64,000 nt of DNA. Source: Harpalus rubripes. Lineage: Eukaryota > Arthropoda > Insecta > Coleoptera > Carabidae. This document shows positions 47,201 to 59,200 of this stretch, in pieces; positions within the stretch are counted from its first letter, which is position 1; each line of letters starts with the position of its first letter. The DNA is taken from NCBI GenBank assembly GCA_963082715.1, contig OY720450.1, positions 57,782,272 through 57,846,271 on the forward strand. Direction: 5' to 3'. The position numbers and the translations under genes are program-made. A model generated the notes under the pieces. That model was not told where the DNA came from, did not search any database, and worked only from the letters and a program-made list of their open reading frames with translations.

Positions 47201-50200
47201 CATATCCGATATCGGCCGACACCGATATATCGGCCATAAAATTTTGTCGTAAATGTTTTGCTGTATAAATGAGGTAAAAGTGATTTATAATGATATACTG
47301 TTACCGTTGCACACATTAACCATAAATAAATCACAAAAAAAATGCAGAGCAAATGCAAAAAAAATACATTTTTCCATTGATGTGCAATAATATATTTAGC
47401 ACCACCGCCAAGTAGTGTTGCTAGTGAACAGCTATTTTCTTCAGCTGGAAATGTTTATGAAAGCGCAAGAAATCGTCTAACTCCGGAAAGAGCAGAAAGC
47501 TTAATTTTGTTACATTACAACTTGCCAAAACTTAACTTTAAATATTAATTTGTTTAACTTAGGGCCGATATTTCCATCTTCGTATAAAGTGCTGGATAAC
47601 TTATCTGTCGGATAAATAAACAATATCGCATCAAAAAATATTCAATATAATTTATATCATTTATGGTTTTATTTTGATGCGATATTTTATCATTTATCTG
47701 ACGGATAATTATCCTGAACTTTATCCGGAGATGAAAATACCAGCCCTTAGTGTGTAACTTTACTTCTACATTTTTAATGACTTTTTTGCTAAATTTTGAA
47801 TAAGAATAAACTTGATTTGTTTTTTATTTAGTATTTCTGTTTTCATTTCCTTTAAAAAATCCTTAGCAACTAAAATATTAAGCAATTTATATTTTTTTAG
47901 GCCGATACCGATATGGCCGATATCGTGGTTTACATATCGGCCGATACCGATATCGGCCAAGAAGACCGATATGGCCGATATACCGATACCGTTATCGGTA
48001 TCGGTCGATCCCAATTTTCTTTGACTTTGGCTGAAATTTGCTGCGGAATTGCTTTGGTATATGAACAAATGCAACAGATCCAAATTTCTTCATACTATGC
48101 TTGATCGAAACTTTCTTATTAAACAATTTTTTTACAGAGTTGTCCATATTTGGTTTTCCTGGTCTTCGATTTAATGCATATATAGCTGTGTTGATAGCTT
48201 CTGCCCATTATGTTTCAGGTAGATTAGAGTCTAAATGCATCGTAGGAGCGCTTTCAACAACTGAACGGATCTTCCGTTCCGCTTTTCCATTTTGATTTGG
48301 AACTTTTTTTATGAATGATACCTGTATTTTTTAAATAGTTGTGTAACCTTTCATTCAAATATTCTGTTCCATTGTTACTTTGAAGTATTTTAATTTTGTT
48401 ACCCGTTTGCCTTTCAATCAAACTATTGATCTCTACAAAAAGTGAAGCAACATCGCTTTTATTCTTCAAAAATAGCTATTAACATACCTAGGAATGTTAT
48501 GCATATCATAACTGCCGCAGATGTCGGTTTGAAATCCGAGCTCGTACGAAGTTCTGAAATTTGAGTAAATGGTTTTCGATGGTTTTTTCTAAGTTGCCAT
48601 GTTTCGCAGAATATCGATCATTTCTCGTCAGTTTTAAGTTATAAATGAAGTCATTGTCAGCCATAGTCTTCAGAGTACCAAAGTTCACGTGACCAAACCT
48701 CTTGTGCCACAAAAATTCCAAATTTAAAGATGCGTAGTTTGCTTGCTCCGATTTTTCCAATCTAAAAATTTGATAGCATTGATTAGACAATTTTATTCCA
48801 GTTGCCACAAGTATTGCCTCGTTCAAAATTTCAATCTTTCTTTTATCAAACGTAATTTTCAGGTTTGTACTAATCGCAGCTCCTACTGGAAATAAGTTCT
48901 TCCTCAAATCAGGTACATACAATGTATTTTAAAATACACATGGCTCTAATTTTCCGTTCACCTAAGCCATCAGGTTTATGAAATTAATACCTTCAACATA
49001 AACAAAAGAATTATCACCTATTTGAATAGTTACGCTTTAATTCGTGAATTCTTTAAATGTTGAGAACCATTCTTTATGTGAGGTCATATGCCTTGACGCG
49101 ACATTATCTGCAAACCAGATATCTTCACAACCTACAGCTGAAGGATTTTTCAGTTCTGCACTTGAAGCTTGCAACTTTTTTCTGCATTAAGTTGTTCATG
49201 TATATATTTTAACCGAGTCCACATCAGAGAAGCAGTTTACATGCCATTACCGTTTGTAATTGGTCAAATTTCATTGAAGTTGAAATAAGCAGCATTGATT
49301 TTGAGTTTTTTTCATCCTATTTATTTAGCAGCTCAAATGTCTCGTCAGGTCCTTTCGTTGACCCGTTGACAATTTCTGACAACTTCTCAGCTCGAATTTA
49401 ATATTTCCAAAGCAGGAAATTATTTCCGTCAAATTTTTTGATATTAAAACTTTTCAGTTTTTCCATCTCTTACTCTGACTTATTTTAATATTGAATGTAA
49501 GAATATTCTAAGATGCCAAAACCTCGATCTGATTGACAATAATAAATATGTCCAAATTCGACACCGACAAGTTTCTAATTTTCTAATTAACTGCTCGCTT
49601 GGACAGCGAACCTGAGCCCATAACCTTTGGAAAAATAAAAATGCAATGCATAGTAACAAGTACAATATTTCAACAGGTAAACATTAGAAAAATCTGATCG
49701 TGCAAAAATTAATAAAAGGATTAACAAATAAGAAACTTAAAATTAATATGCTTTCACAGAATTTACTCCTAAATTTAAGTAATACGAAATCAAGAAAAGA
49801 AATTGTGAAAAGAATCCTAGCCTGTAGGATTTTAACCCGCAACCTCAATATTTGTACTATTGTGTGCTACCAATTGCACATAACAGCACGTAGGTTGAGG
49901 TTTCGGGTTTAAATCCCGCACGCTAGGATTCTTTTCACAATTTTTTCCTTTATTTAATATCATTTAAAAATACCACATTCAACTACTATTTTTTTATTTA
50001 AGCAATACGAGTACGATTTTCAATCAAATGAATATAAACTGTAAACTAAATTAAATACCGAAATATGGTTTATGGAAAATTCATGGAACCCGCCGGGTCT
50101 CGAACCCAGAATTTTCCAATATATAGTTGAACCCTCTTACCAATTGAGCCGCGAGTTCCCCTTAACACCGTCGGTATTGTTGCGGTGTTTGCGGGTATGT

Positions 50201-53200
50201 ATACTCTATAAATTAGATATCGTACTCTGTGACAGCAAATTGCGACGTTTGTGGAAGATTCATTGGCTTCAAGGGGAACAATTGGTAAGAGCGTCAAACT
50301 AGATATTGGAAGCTTCTGGGTTCGAGTTCCGGCGAGGTTTATGAATTTTTTACAAACCATTCTTCGATATTTACTTAAGTATTCATGGTAACTACACTAC
50401 TTCACAGAAATCACTGTTGAGAAACAGTTTCTAGTAAAATTTTAAGGTTTAAAACATGCAAAGAACATATAATTTTAAAGATAAAATAAAAATTAATAAA
50501 AAAAATAGTATATAGGCTGCCAGTTATCCGGAGCTTACCATTGGGATCTCCAAAGCTATTAGAAATACGAAGTCGGTTAAATTAGGTCAAAGTTGTTCCA
50601 TTAATAGACGATTTTATAGACGCATGTTTAAAATGGTCTACTAACGGGGCAACTTTTCTTTAATTTAACCGATTTCATATCTCTTATTGTTTCCGAGATC
50701 CCATTGGTTAACATGCACAGTGTAGAAATTATTTATGATTCAAATACAAAATATTGACTCGATCGGTATTCTTAATTTTTTTTTTGTTATTTACCGCATT
50801 AAATAAATATTATTTTTTATTATACCGATTATATTTATAACATTTATTAAATATGTTCCATAAATTTCAATAAATATACAGCCTTTATTATTGTAGACAA
50901 ATAATTTAGACAACATAAGTAATCTAAATAAATATAACGAATAATTCGCAAATTACCATTTAACATTTTCAACTGTGTCGTGAGCCTATTTATTTAGTTT
51001 ATAATAAAATTAAATATTTGTGCAAAATAACTATTACTAGGTTATTATTAAATTTGTTGAAAAATATGAACGTTTATTCCATGGAAACCAGAAAAATTGA
51101 TCATATTTGAAAAAATAAATAAATATAGATTCAATTAAAAAAGTTTGTGTTGTTTATGCCTTTTGCATTTATTTAATCGAAGCCGTAAATTTAATAGTTT
51201 CCGAGGTATACAGATCCCTCTTGTGGCAATTTTAAATGGTAGACACACATGAACACACTTGATACACTGTATATTCAACACACATATTAAAGTTATCAAG
51301 TTACCTCTGCTATCAAATCCATGTGTCAATTCATGTCCGAGTATGACGCCTAATGAACCATAATTTAAAACACTGAAAGAAAACATTACACACATTAATT
51401 TTGGTATACACATAAACAACTTAGTTCAATTACATTAAGTTACATATTACAATAATAATATGATGGTTTTCTAACGAGTGTGTAATCACATATATTTTGT
51501 ATAAAGTATATTTATTTATAAAGTTATAAAATGATAACTTTTTCTTCATTAAATTCGATGTACAAAAAAAAAAAACGAGTTGAAATTTTGTCTAATTATA
51601 AGTAGATTATGAAACTAACTCTAGGATTTGAACTAATTTATAAAATAAATAATAAATACAACTATAATTACTTATTTATTTAATTTCGCTATATTTTAGT
51701 TTCATTGCAATTTTTGCTAATTTATCTAATGAGAGATAAATTAAATAGAAAATTTTAAGATTTCTTTAGTTAATTTCATGATTTATGTTTTGTTCAATAC
51801 TTATGACGATGTAAATGTAGTTATTGCTTCTAATTTTGTATTTAATTTTATTATATTTTGATACTACAAATATAGAAAATTTAACTAAATCAGGGAAAAT
51901 TAATTCTGGGATGCAGTCATGTAATTATTTATTATTTGCTTCGACGTTTCGATCCTACCAGGATCATCCTCAGGAACTACAGAAAATTATAAAAAAACAT
52001 TTTAAAAAAAATCATTGGCTTTTAAGTACAAGTATATGGACACTTACAAAATAATTATTTTTTTATAGTTAAAGATGTACAAAATTTTCCCGTCAAGGGC
52101 ATTCATAATTTAAATAATTATAAGGCAGTAATAAAATGCACACTCACTGAAGCACTGACTTATAATTATTTAAGTTATGAATGTCCTTAAATTATGAGTG
52201 CCCTCGATATTGTACATCTTTAACTATAAAAAAATAATTATTTCGTAAGTGTCCATATATTTGTAATTAAAAGCCAATGTATTTTTTTAAAAATGTTTTT
52301 CATAATTTTCTCTATTTCCTGAGGATGATCCTGATAGGATCGAAACGTCGAAGCAAATAATAAATAGTTATACATGACTGCATCTCAGAATTTATTTTCC
52401 CATATCCAAATTCAGTCAAGAAACTACTTCCACATTAACTATATTAATTTGGTCCATTTAATGAATCATATTACTAGACTGAAAAATAAGGAATTTATTT
52501 AGTTATTTTTCTATAATTTAGTTAATATGAATATTAATTTTTTTTTTGTTCTGTGTACATAATTTCGCATGTATGCGAAAAAATGAGATAAATGTATTAA
52601 TCCAAAAAAATTGAAAAGGAATTAGAAAAAATTATTTTAAATAATGGAACATGACATCAGACATCATTACAACTTCTTCAGAAAAATAGATATTATTTTT
52701 AATCAATTCCATTCACATGTATGTCACATGCCAAGTAACATAATGCACTAAATACTCATAATTAAAAAATAAAATACAGTTGTTACTGTAGGTACTCAAA
52801 AATTTAGAAATTACTGAAATTAGTCTACTGGAATGGATATATTTTTTATAAATATGAAGCCACATACCCATCTATTAAAATGCTTTTAAATATCTTTCTC
52901 GCTTCCTGTGTGAAGTGACCCTAGGGCCTAGGATGTCTTTAATCCCAATTTATGTTTATATAAGAATATTTATATGAATTAGTTTATAATTTACCAATCT
53001 AGTTTGCATAATATATTTCATACTTACTCTAAACCTCTGTTAAAAAATGGATAATTAATTATAGCCATTGGTATAGCTGAAAAAAATAATGTTTTTGTTA
53101 AATACGTTAACATACATACCGGTGTCTACTTTTTTTCGAACCATAGCAAACTAAATGGTAAAAGTTTCGTATGACAACATTTATTTTCGAACAAAAATGT

Positions 53201-56200
53201 AAATGCAAGAAAATGTTCAGAATTAAAAATTGTATATTATTGTTTACATTCGTTACGTTCGCAAAATAAAGTTCTAATTTTTAGCTATTTATAGACTGCC
53301 ATAAGATATAGAACAAAAATGTAAACAGTTGTATTGTTTGAGTTGTCATAAAGTTTTGATAATGATTAATTTCATTAAACTATTTATCAATAATCATGGA
53401 TACATTTATTGTGACAAGGCGAGTAATAGTAAATAACTTTTTCTATTTTGCGTCTGCAACAACGCTATTACAGCACCCAAAAGAGTTCGTTAATAGTTCA
53501 TTTGCGTGCTGTAACAGAGTAGTACAATGTAGATTAGAATGTAAAAGGTCACATTTTATCACCAATTGACACAAATTATTTAATAATAAAGAAGGGATAT
53601 AAATACACTGTATTTTTATATTGATTACTGATTTACTAAACACATTTTATAATTGTCAATTATTTTGTTCGAAGGGTTGGGAAACCCGCTGCGCGTCGTA
53701 ACCCAAACTTCCTTTCAAACAATTATGCTTATAACATTCGTTCTCGAATATACTATTATAACCTTTTCTAAATTATAGTTTTAGGAATAATTTTAAACTT
53801 ATCTTTTTTAGTCAAAATTATGTTTATCATTTTCTATTAAATGACTGTTTAGCGATTAGTGGCCCTTGACATTTCATTGTTGTGAGACAAAGGGCGCTAT
53901 AGATGCCCTATGATACCCTTCACCCTACACTCTTAAGATATCCTCTCACGAAGAGATGACGTCTTGAGTCAATCGGTATTAGATAATCGTGTCAACGAAA
54001 CATATAGTCAGTGTAACATTGTAAATGTTTAGTTAATTTGTTTAGTTATGTTAACTGTAATCCTTAATAATAATAAAAAAAAAAACGGTTCAAGAAAGCA
54101 GTAATCGTTCGGAAATCAATAAGTGCAAAAAGTCCAAGACTACCTGAAGTAAACAATCGACTGTTCGTAAAAATAATTATTAAGACTCTATGACATGCCA
54201 TTTGTCAAATATTTGTTTTATTTCTCATGGCAGTCTGTGAATGGCCAAAAATTACAATTTTTATTTCATTTCTTTTTCGTAAACGAAACGCAAGTAAACA
54301 ATAATTTTGGATTTATTAAATGCAGTTTTTAATTCTAAACATTTTTTTGTATGTACACTTTTGTTCTAAAATTAATAGGGTAGAAATTACAGCCTTATGC
54401 GAATTTTACCAATGTATTTCGTATGATCTGGAAAAAAGTAGACACCCGGTATATATACTCGTAGTACTAATATTTATTCAACTTACTGATGTCATTACTA
54501 AAAATTTTGTTATAAGCATTTACGTTTAGAGGATTAACAGTCCATCTCTTATTATTTTCTAAATTTAAACGCTCCAGTTGGCGCCGCCTCTTGAATTTTA
54601 TTATTTCAATTAAATTGTCTAAATAATTGTTTTCATTAATTTTAACCTGAAAAAATATTTGTAAATTAAATATCACCTCAATTGGTTTTGTCATTCCGCA
54701 ATTTTATTTAATATTTTATGACAACACAAGTAAATATTATATGGTTCAAAAATCATACCTGAATACGTATATCGATGGTGCAGTGCACAAATATTGTAAG
54801 TATCCATTTCAATGAAATTGTGTTAAATGTGTAGAAAGTTCCATTTTTACGTAATAAACAAATGTGCACTAATTTGTTAACTGCTTATTATGTATAATCT
54901 TTTAAACTGCGTTTTCTCGGAAATTTAATTTTTGTATTTATAACATTTGTGCAGTATGCCATCGATTATGCTTACTCGCATAAGAAATACCTTTATGTAC
55001 CAATAAATGATAACTGAACTTTTTAGAACATTTTTTAAACGTTATACGTAGTAAGTTTTGCCATTCATGTAGCTATAACATATTTTTTATATATATATAT
55101 ATTTTTATATATATGTTATAAACATTGAAAATTATATAAGATAAGAAAAATATGAGATTTTCAGCACAGATTCCCATTTTTCAAATATTGATCGGGTGCT
55201 CAGAATACCATAGATTATGTTTGTGTTATATTTCGAGAAAGAATAATGGAACAGGAACCGGTCGCCGCCGCCGCGCTGAGCGTCTAAGTTTAGCGATGAC
55301 GTAATCGTCGCGAACAAGCAGTCTGTAAACAAACGAGTCTCGACCTGTTTAATTACTTACGTGGCGTTATCCTTTGCATTTGCAGTTTTTATCTTATAGA
55401 ATGTTGGAGAAGGTTCTAGAACAACGGAGCAGGTATATATAAACCCCGTCAGGGAAGACAGCCGGTATTCGTATACAGACAAGCATCGTGAAATGAATAA
55501 TTAGTGATATAAATATCGCGTGGACAGTCTATAACAGACTGTAACTGACCGGCAGTCTAAGATTAGAACACGTAGTGAGTTAATGAAAATAGTAAAATAA
55601 ATACAGTTGGTGAAATAAATAGTGTGTTAATTGTTTAAATAAATAATCTTATTGTTTAAGTATTTAATAATATTCTTAGTATTTAATATTTGTTTAACCG
55701 TAATAATCGTCATTTTTAATATTTTTAATATTCATTTATCGCTTAATAAATTATTTTAAAAATTAATAATTGCCTAATTTTTACACTTCTTCTCAACTTC
55801 TTTTTTATTTTCCCAGGAGGTGATCTTATAGAATTTGTACGACTCTGGTCACCACGTAATACTTGTGCAGCATTATATTTATCAGTAATTGTCCCACCTT
55901 CAGCTTTGAGCTTTGTAACAGCATCTTTCATATATTCTTCCATGGGCATGTCACCCATTGTTAATTTCTGGATAACATCAATTAACGATCCAATAGTTGC
56001 GTTAGTATGATCATCACACTTACTAACAATTTTGGCTCACAGCAACCGAATCGGTGTCCACTGTATCACCAATGATTGACATTGCGTACGCATCTGCCTC
56101 TTCCCATCTTTTTACTTTCTCTAGCGTTCCATTTACAACTAACTTTTCTTCCTCTTCAGTTACAATCTTTATAGGACTCCTTACTCGTATTTAATTTTGA

Positions 56201-59200
56201 ATTTAAAATTTTCAGAGCCTCTAGTTGTTTAGCTCTATCAAAGTTACAATTCGGGTAGTCGAACCAAATGACATCATTTTAACAATACATGTGCAAGGAA
56301 ATCTGTTTTATTTATATTATGCGCAGCGGAAGCATACTGGGCATCTTTCTAGATTGGTTTTTCAAAATTCTACAATTCAAAACAAAACGCTTTCCAAGTT
56401 TTTACTAAAACAGAATCATATAAATCCGACATTTGTTTTTTTGATTCTTGGGTATCAACTCATATCACAAACAACAAAAAATAAATGAAAGAAAATACGG
56501 AACAAACAAACATGGTAATAACTGTAGCAGATGGTTCAGAGTTAAAAGCAAGGAGAAGTACCAGTAAATGTGGTAGATAGTAAATGGAATTGAAAAAGAA
56601 ATAAAAATACAAGATGTCTTTCATGTTCCCCAAATGAAAGCAAATTCCTTATTCCTTACTCGTATTTAATTTTGAATTTAAAATTTTCAGAGCCTCTAGT
56701 TGTTTAGCTCTATCAAAGTTACAATTCGGGTAGTCGAACCAAATGACATCATTTTAACAATACATGTGCAAGGAAATCTGTTTTATTTATATTATGCGCA
56801 GCGGAAGCATACTGGGCATCTTTCTAGATTGGGTTTTCAAAATTCTACAATTCAAAACAAAACGCTTTCCAAGTTTTTACTAAAACAGAATCATATAAAT
56901 CCGACATTTGTTTTTTTGATTCTTGGGTATCAACTCATATCACAAACAACAAAAAATAAATGAAAGAAAATACGGAACAAACAAACATGGTAATAACTGT
57001 AGCAGATGGTTCAGAGTTAAAAGCAAGGAGAAGTACCAGTAAATGTGGTAGATAGTAAATGGAATTGAAAAAGAAATAAAAATACAAGATGTCTTTCATG
57101 TTCCCCAAATGAAAGCAAATTTACTATCAGTTCCGGAAATTGTAAGTAAAGAATATAAAGTTTTATTTGATAAATATGGTAAAAGAATTGAAGAATCAGA
57201 TAGAAATGTTGTAGCAACTGTTTCCACAGAAAACGGTGTATACAAAATCAATACAAGAAGAATTAAAAAAGAAAGAGTATGCATCGTATATCAAGACTTA
57301 TGGCTTTAACGGCTTGGTCATTTTTGTATAAAAGGAATGAAATATTTGAGAAATATGGAAAGTGGTTTAGAAAAGATGAAAATTTAAGATAGACCATGTT
57401 AAGTATATATAGAAGGAAAGCGTGCAGGGTTACCCTTTCATAAAAGTGAAACAAAGACAAATGATATACTACTTGAATTTGTACACACAGATATTTGTGG
57501 ACCCATGGAAACTAAATGCATTGGTGGAACTGGATATTTACCAATTTTTATTCATGATTTTTCAAGGAAAATATTTGCATATAATTTAATACGTAACTCA
57601 GAAGTTAAGAACATTTGCTTAAGTTTAACGCTTTAGTCGAAATACAAACCGGTAAGCAAATTAAAGCAATCCGGTCTGATAATAGTTGTAAATTTGTATA
57701 TGAAAATGTTGCTCAAATTCTGACTGAAGCAGGTATACAACATCAGTTATCAGCACCCTCAACAAAATAGAGTTACAGAAAGCGTGATGAGAACCCTAGG
57801 AGAGAAGGCATGAATTATACTCATTGATTCAAAATTATGAAAAGACTATTGGCAGAAGCTATATCCGGTGCAGTTTATATAAAAAATTGAAATCCAACAA
57901 TTTCAGTAAAAAAAACCAGAAGTATGGAGCGGAAAGAAACCTAATTTAAGGTATCTAAGAATTTTTGATGTGAAGCTATTGTATGTGTATACAGTGTGAA
58001 CACTGAAAACCAGGACATAGTCGTTTAACATGGGAAAACAGCTTTTTTCAAATATCATCTATCCCGCAAGAATATAGTGAGAGTTTTTGATATGGTTAGA
58101 ATGGTGATTTAATTTGTGATCGAAAAGTATCCAAATACTCCTAATTTAATGGCTTATTAAAATATTTGTTAAGTGTAATGCTATTTGACACTTATTACTT
58201 ATAAATTTTTTAAAACAGTAATCGTAGCAAAGTTGGTTAAATCGGGGCACCGTATTAATTATTCACAAGTTCAAATCCTGCCCGCTCTATATTTCTATTA
58301 TTTTTTTATTTTGTAAAATGTATTATTAAAAAAATTACAAAATTAAATCATAAATTGTTTAATAAATCAAATATTTTATTGAATTTACTTTTTTAAATAA
58401 ATTTTAATTTTATAAGTTACTTTAGGTATAATCATGTTTATTTCATTTCTCGTAGATTTATTCCGTAAAATACTTTATTTACCAAACAATAATTTATGTT
58501 TTGATTTTATAATTTTTTTAATAATACATTTTACAAAATAATAAAATAATAGAAATATAGACGATTAAATTAGGAGTATTTAGATACACTTCGATGCCTA
58601 ATGAAATAATCTTGCTAACCATATCAAAAACTCCCACTATAGTTTTGCGGGGCAGATGATATTTGAAAAAAACTGATTTCCCATGTTAAACGCCTATATC
58701 ACCGTTTTGAGTGTACACAATATATATTCCCAAACAGAAATGAAAAAAAATTGGACACAACGTCTGAACAAATTCCATTTACGGGATATTGTGAAAATAC
58801 AGTAAGGAGAATTGTGATAATATAGAAGAAAATACCTCACACGAAAATAATCCAGAAGAACAAATTGTAAAAGAAAAAAGAGTGAATTTAAGAAGGTCTA
58901 CGAAAATTCAAAAATTAACAATAAAGGATTGTATAACTTATTATTCAGATGCTCAAAGCATCGAACCACAAGCCGTAAAAAAAGCTTTGTCTGGCGCAAA
59001 TTCATCTGAATGGAAACAAGCCATAATTGAAGAACTAAAATCTTTTAAACAAAATAAAACTAATCATTTAGTTAATTCTGTACTTACCTGATAGAAAATT
59101 ACTACAGATAAAATAAATTTTTGAAATTAAGAAATCAAATAAATGGCAGCCATCGATTTAAAACTAGACTTGTTGTGACAGAAAAACAATAATTTTACGT

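Larger units (their letters stand above)
47142..48012 (-). mobile_element. hAT element with ATCGGCCGATA-rich ends
   Basis: Inverted ends GGGATCGACCGATA and TATCGGTCGATCCC. Many GATATCGGCCGATACC units lie next to both ends. On the plus strand 47410-47550 reads SSVASEQLFSSAGNVYESAR and NRLTPERAESLILLHYNLP, the hAT dimerisation domain. The rest of the transposase is deleted. It sits between the integrase and RT parts of the copia relic. Flanks show no clear 8-bp duplication. Confidence 0.82.
45361..49466 (-). pseudogene. copia gag-pol relic
   Basis: Order along the minus strand: gag start (KLKSFNIKKFDGNNFLLW, ATG at 49464-49466); protease with WFADNVASRHMT, where the usual Asp-Ser-Gly is Asp-Asn-Val; GAG-pre-integrase with YVPDLRKNLF and WHKRFGHVNFGTLK; integrase core with KNKSDVASLFVEINS and SNNGTEYLNE, where the catalytic Asp is Asn; then, past the hAT insertion, NYILFDPVSKKITVPRDVVF. 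RT follows with KWVCRIKRNPDGKITRFKAR and VKCAFLNGDLEEEIFM; the YVDD box is altered to NVDGG. RNase H-side sequence has VSRSITEAEYIAASD. Next comes a second copy of the post-integrase segment (NYRLFDPISKKITVARDVVF, 45361-45612), which in a normal element comes earlier. Many stops; inactive. Confidence 0.88.
45350..49676 (-). mobile_element. Ty1/copia element relic, rearranged
   Basis: Minus strand. An LTR-like stub starts TGTTGAAATATTG near 49676, then GGTTATGGGCTCAGG at 49611-49625. This matches the primer-binding site of insect copia elements, which use an internal fragment of initiator tRNA-Met. The gag-pol relic follows from 49466. A hAT element (47142-48012) interrupts it. The 3' end is replaced by a second partial copy of the segment after integrase. 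No 3' LTR was found. It lies in the M13 intron between exons e and f. Confidence 0.85.

Noticed and set aside
50085..50159. A functional tRNA gene
   Set aside because: It forms a good cloverleaf, but it is one arm of an inverted repeat, the anticodon position would be ATA, and a degenerate partner copy lies 120 bp away.
55402..55640. Host Hsp70-type gene promoter
   Set aside because: The heat-shock element and TATA box fit, but no chaperone coding follows, and the TGTTGG start plus downstream copia sequence favour an LTR.
56225..56963. Two 87-codon open frames with nearly the same product, as a gene pair
   Set aside because: They are shadow frames of the 475-bp tandem duplication in the copia relic; the copia frame lies elsewhere.
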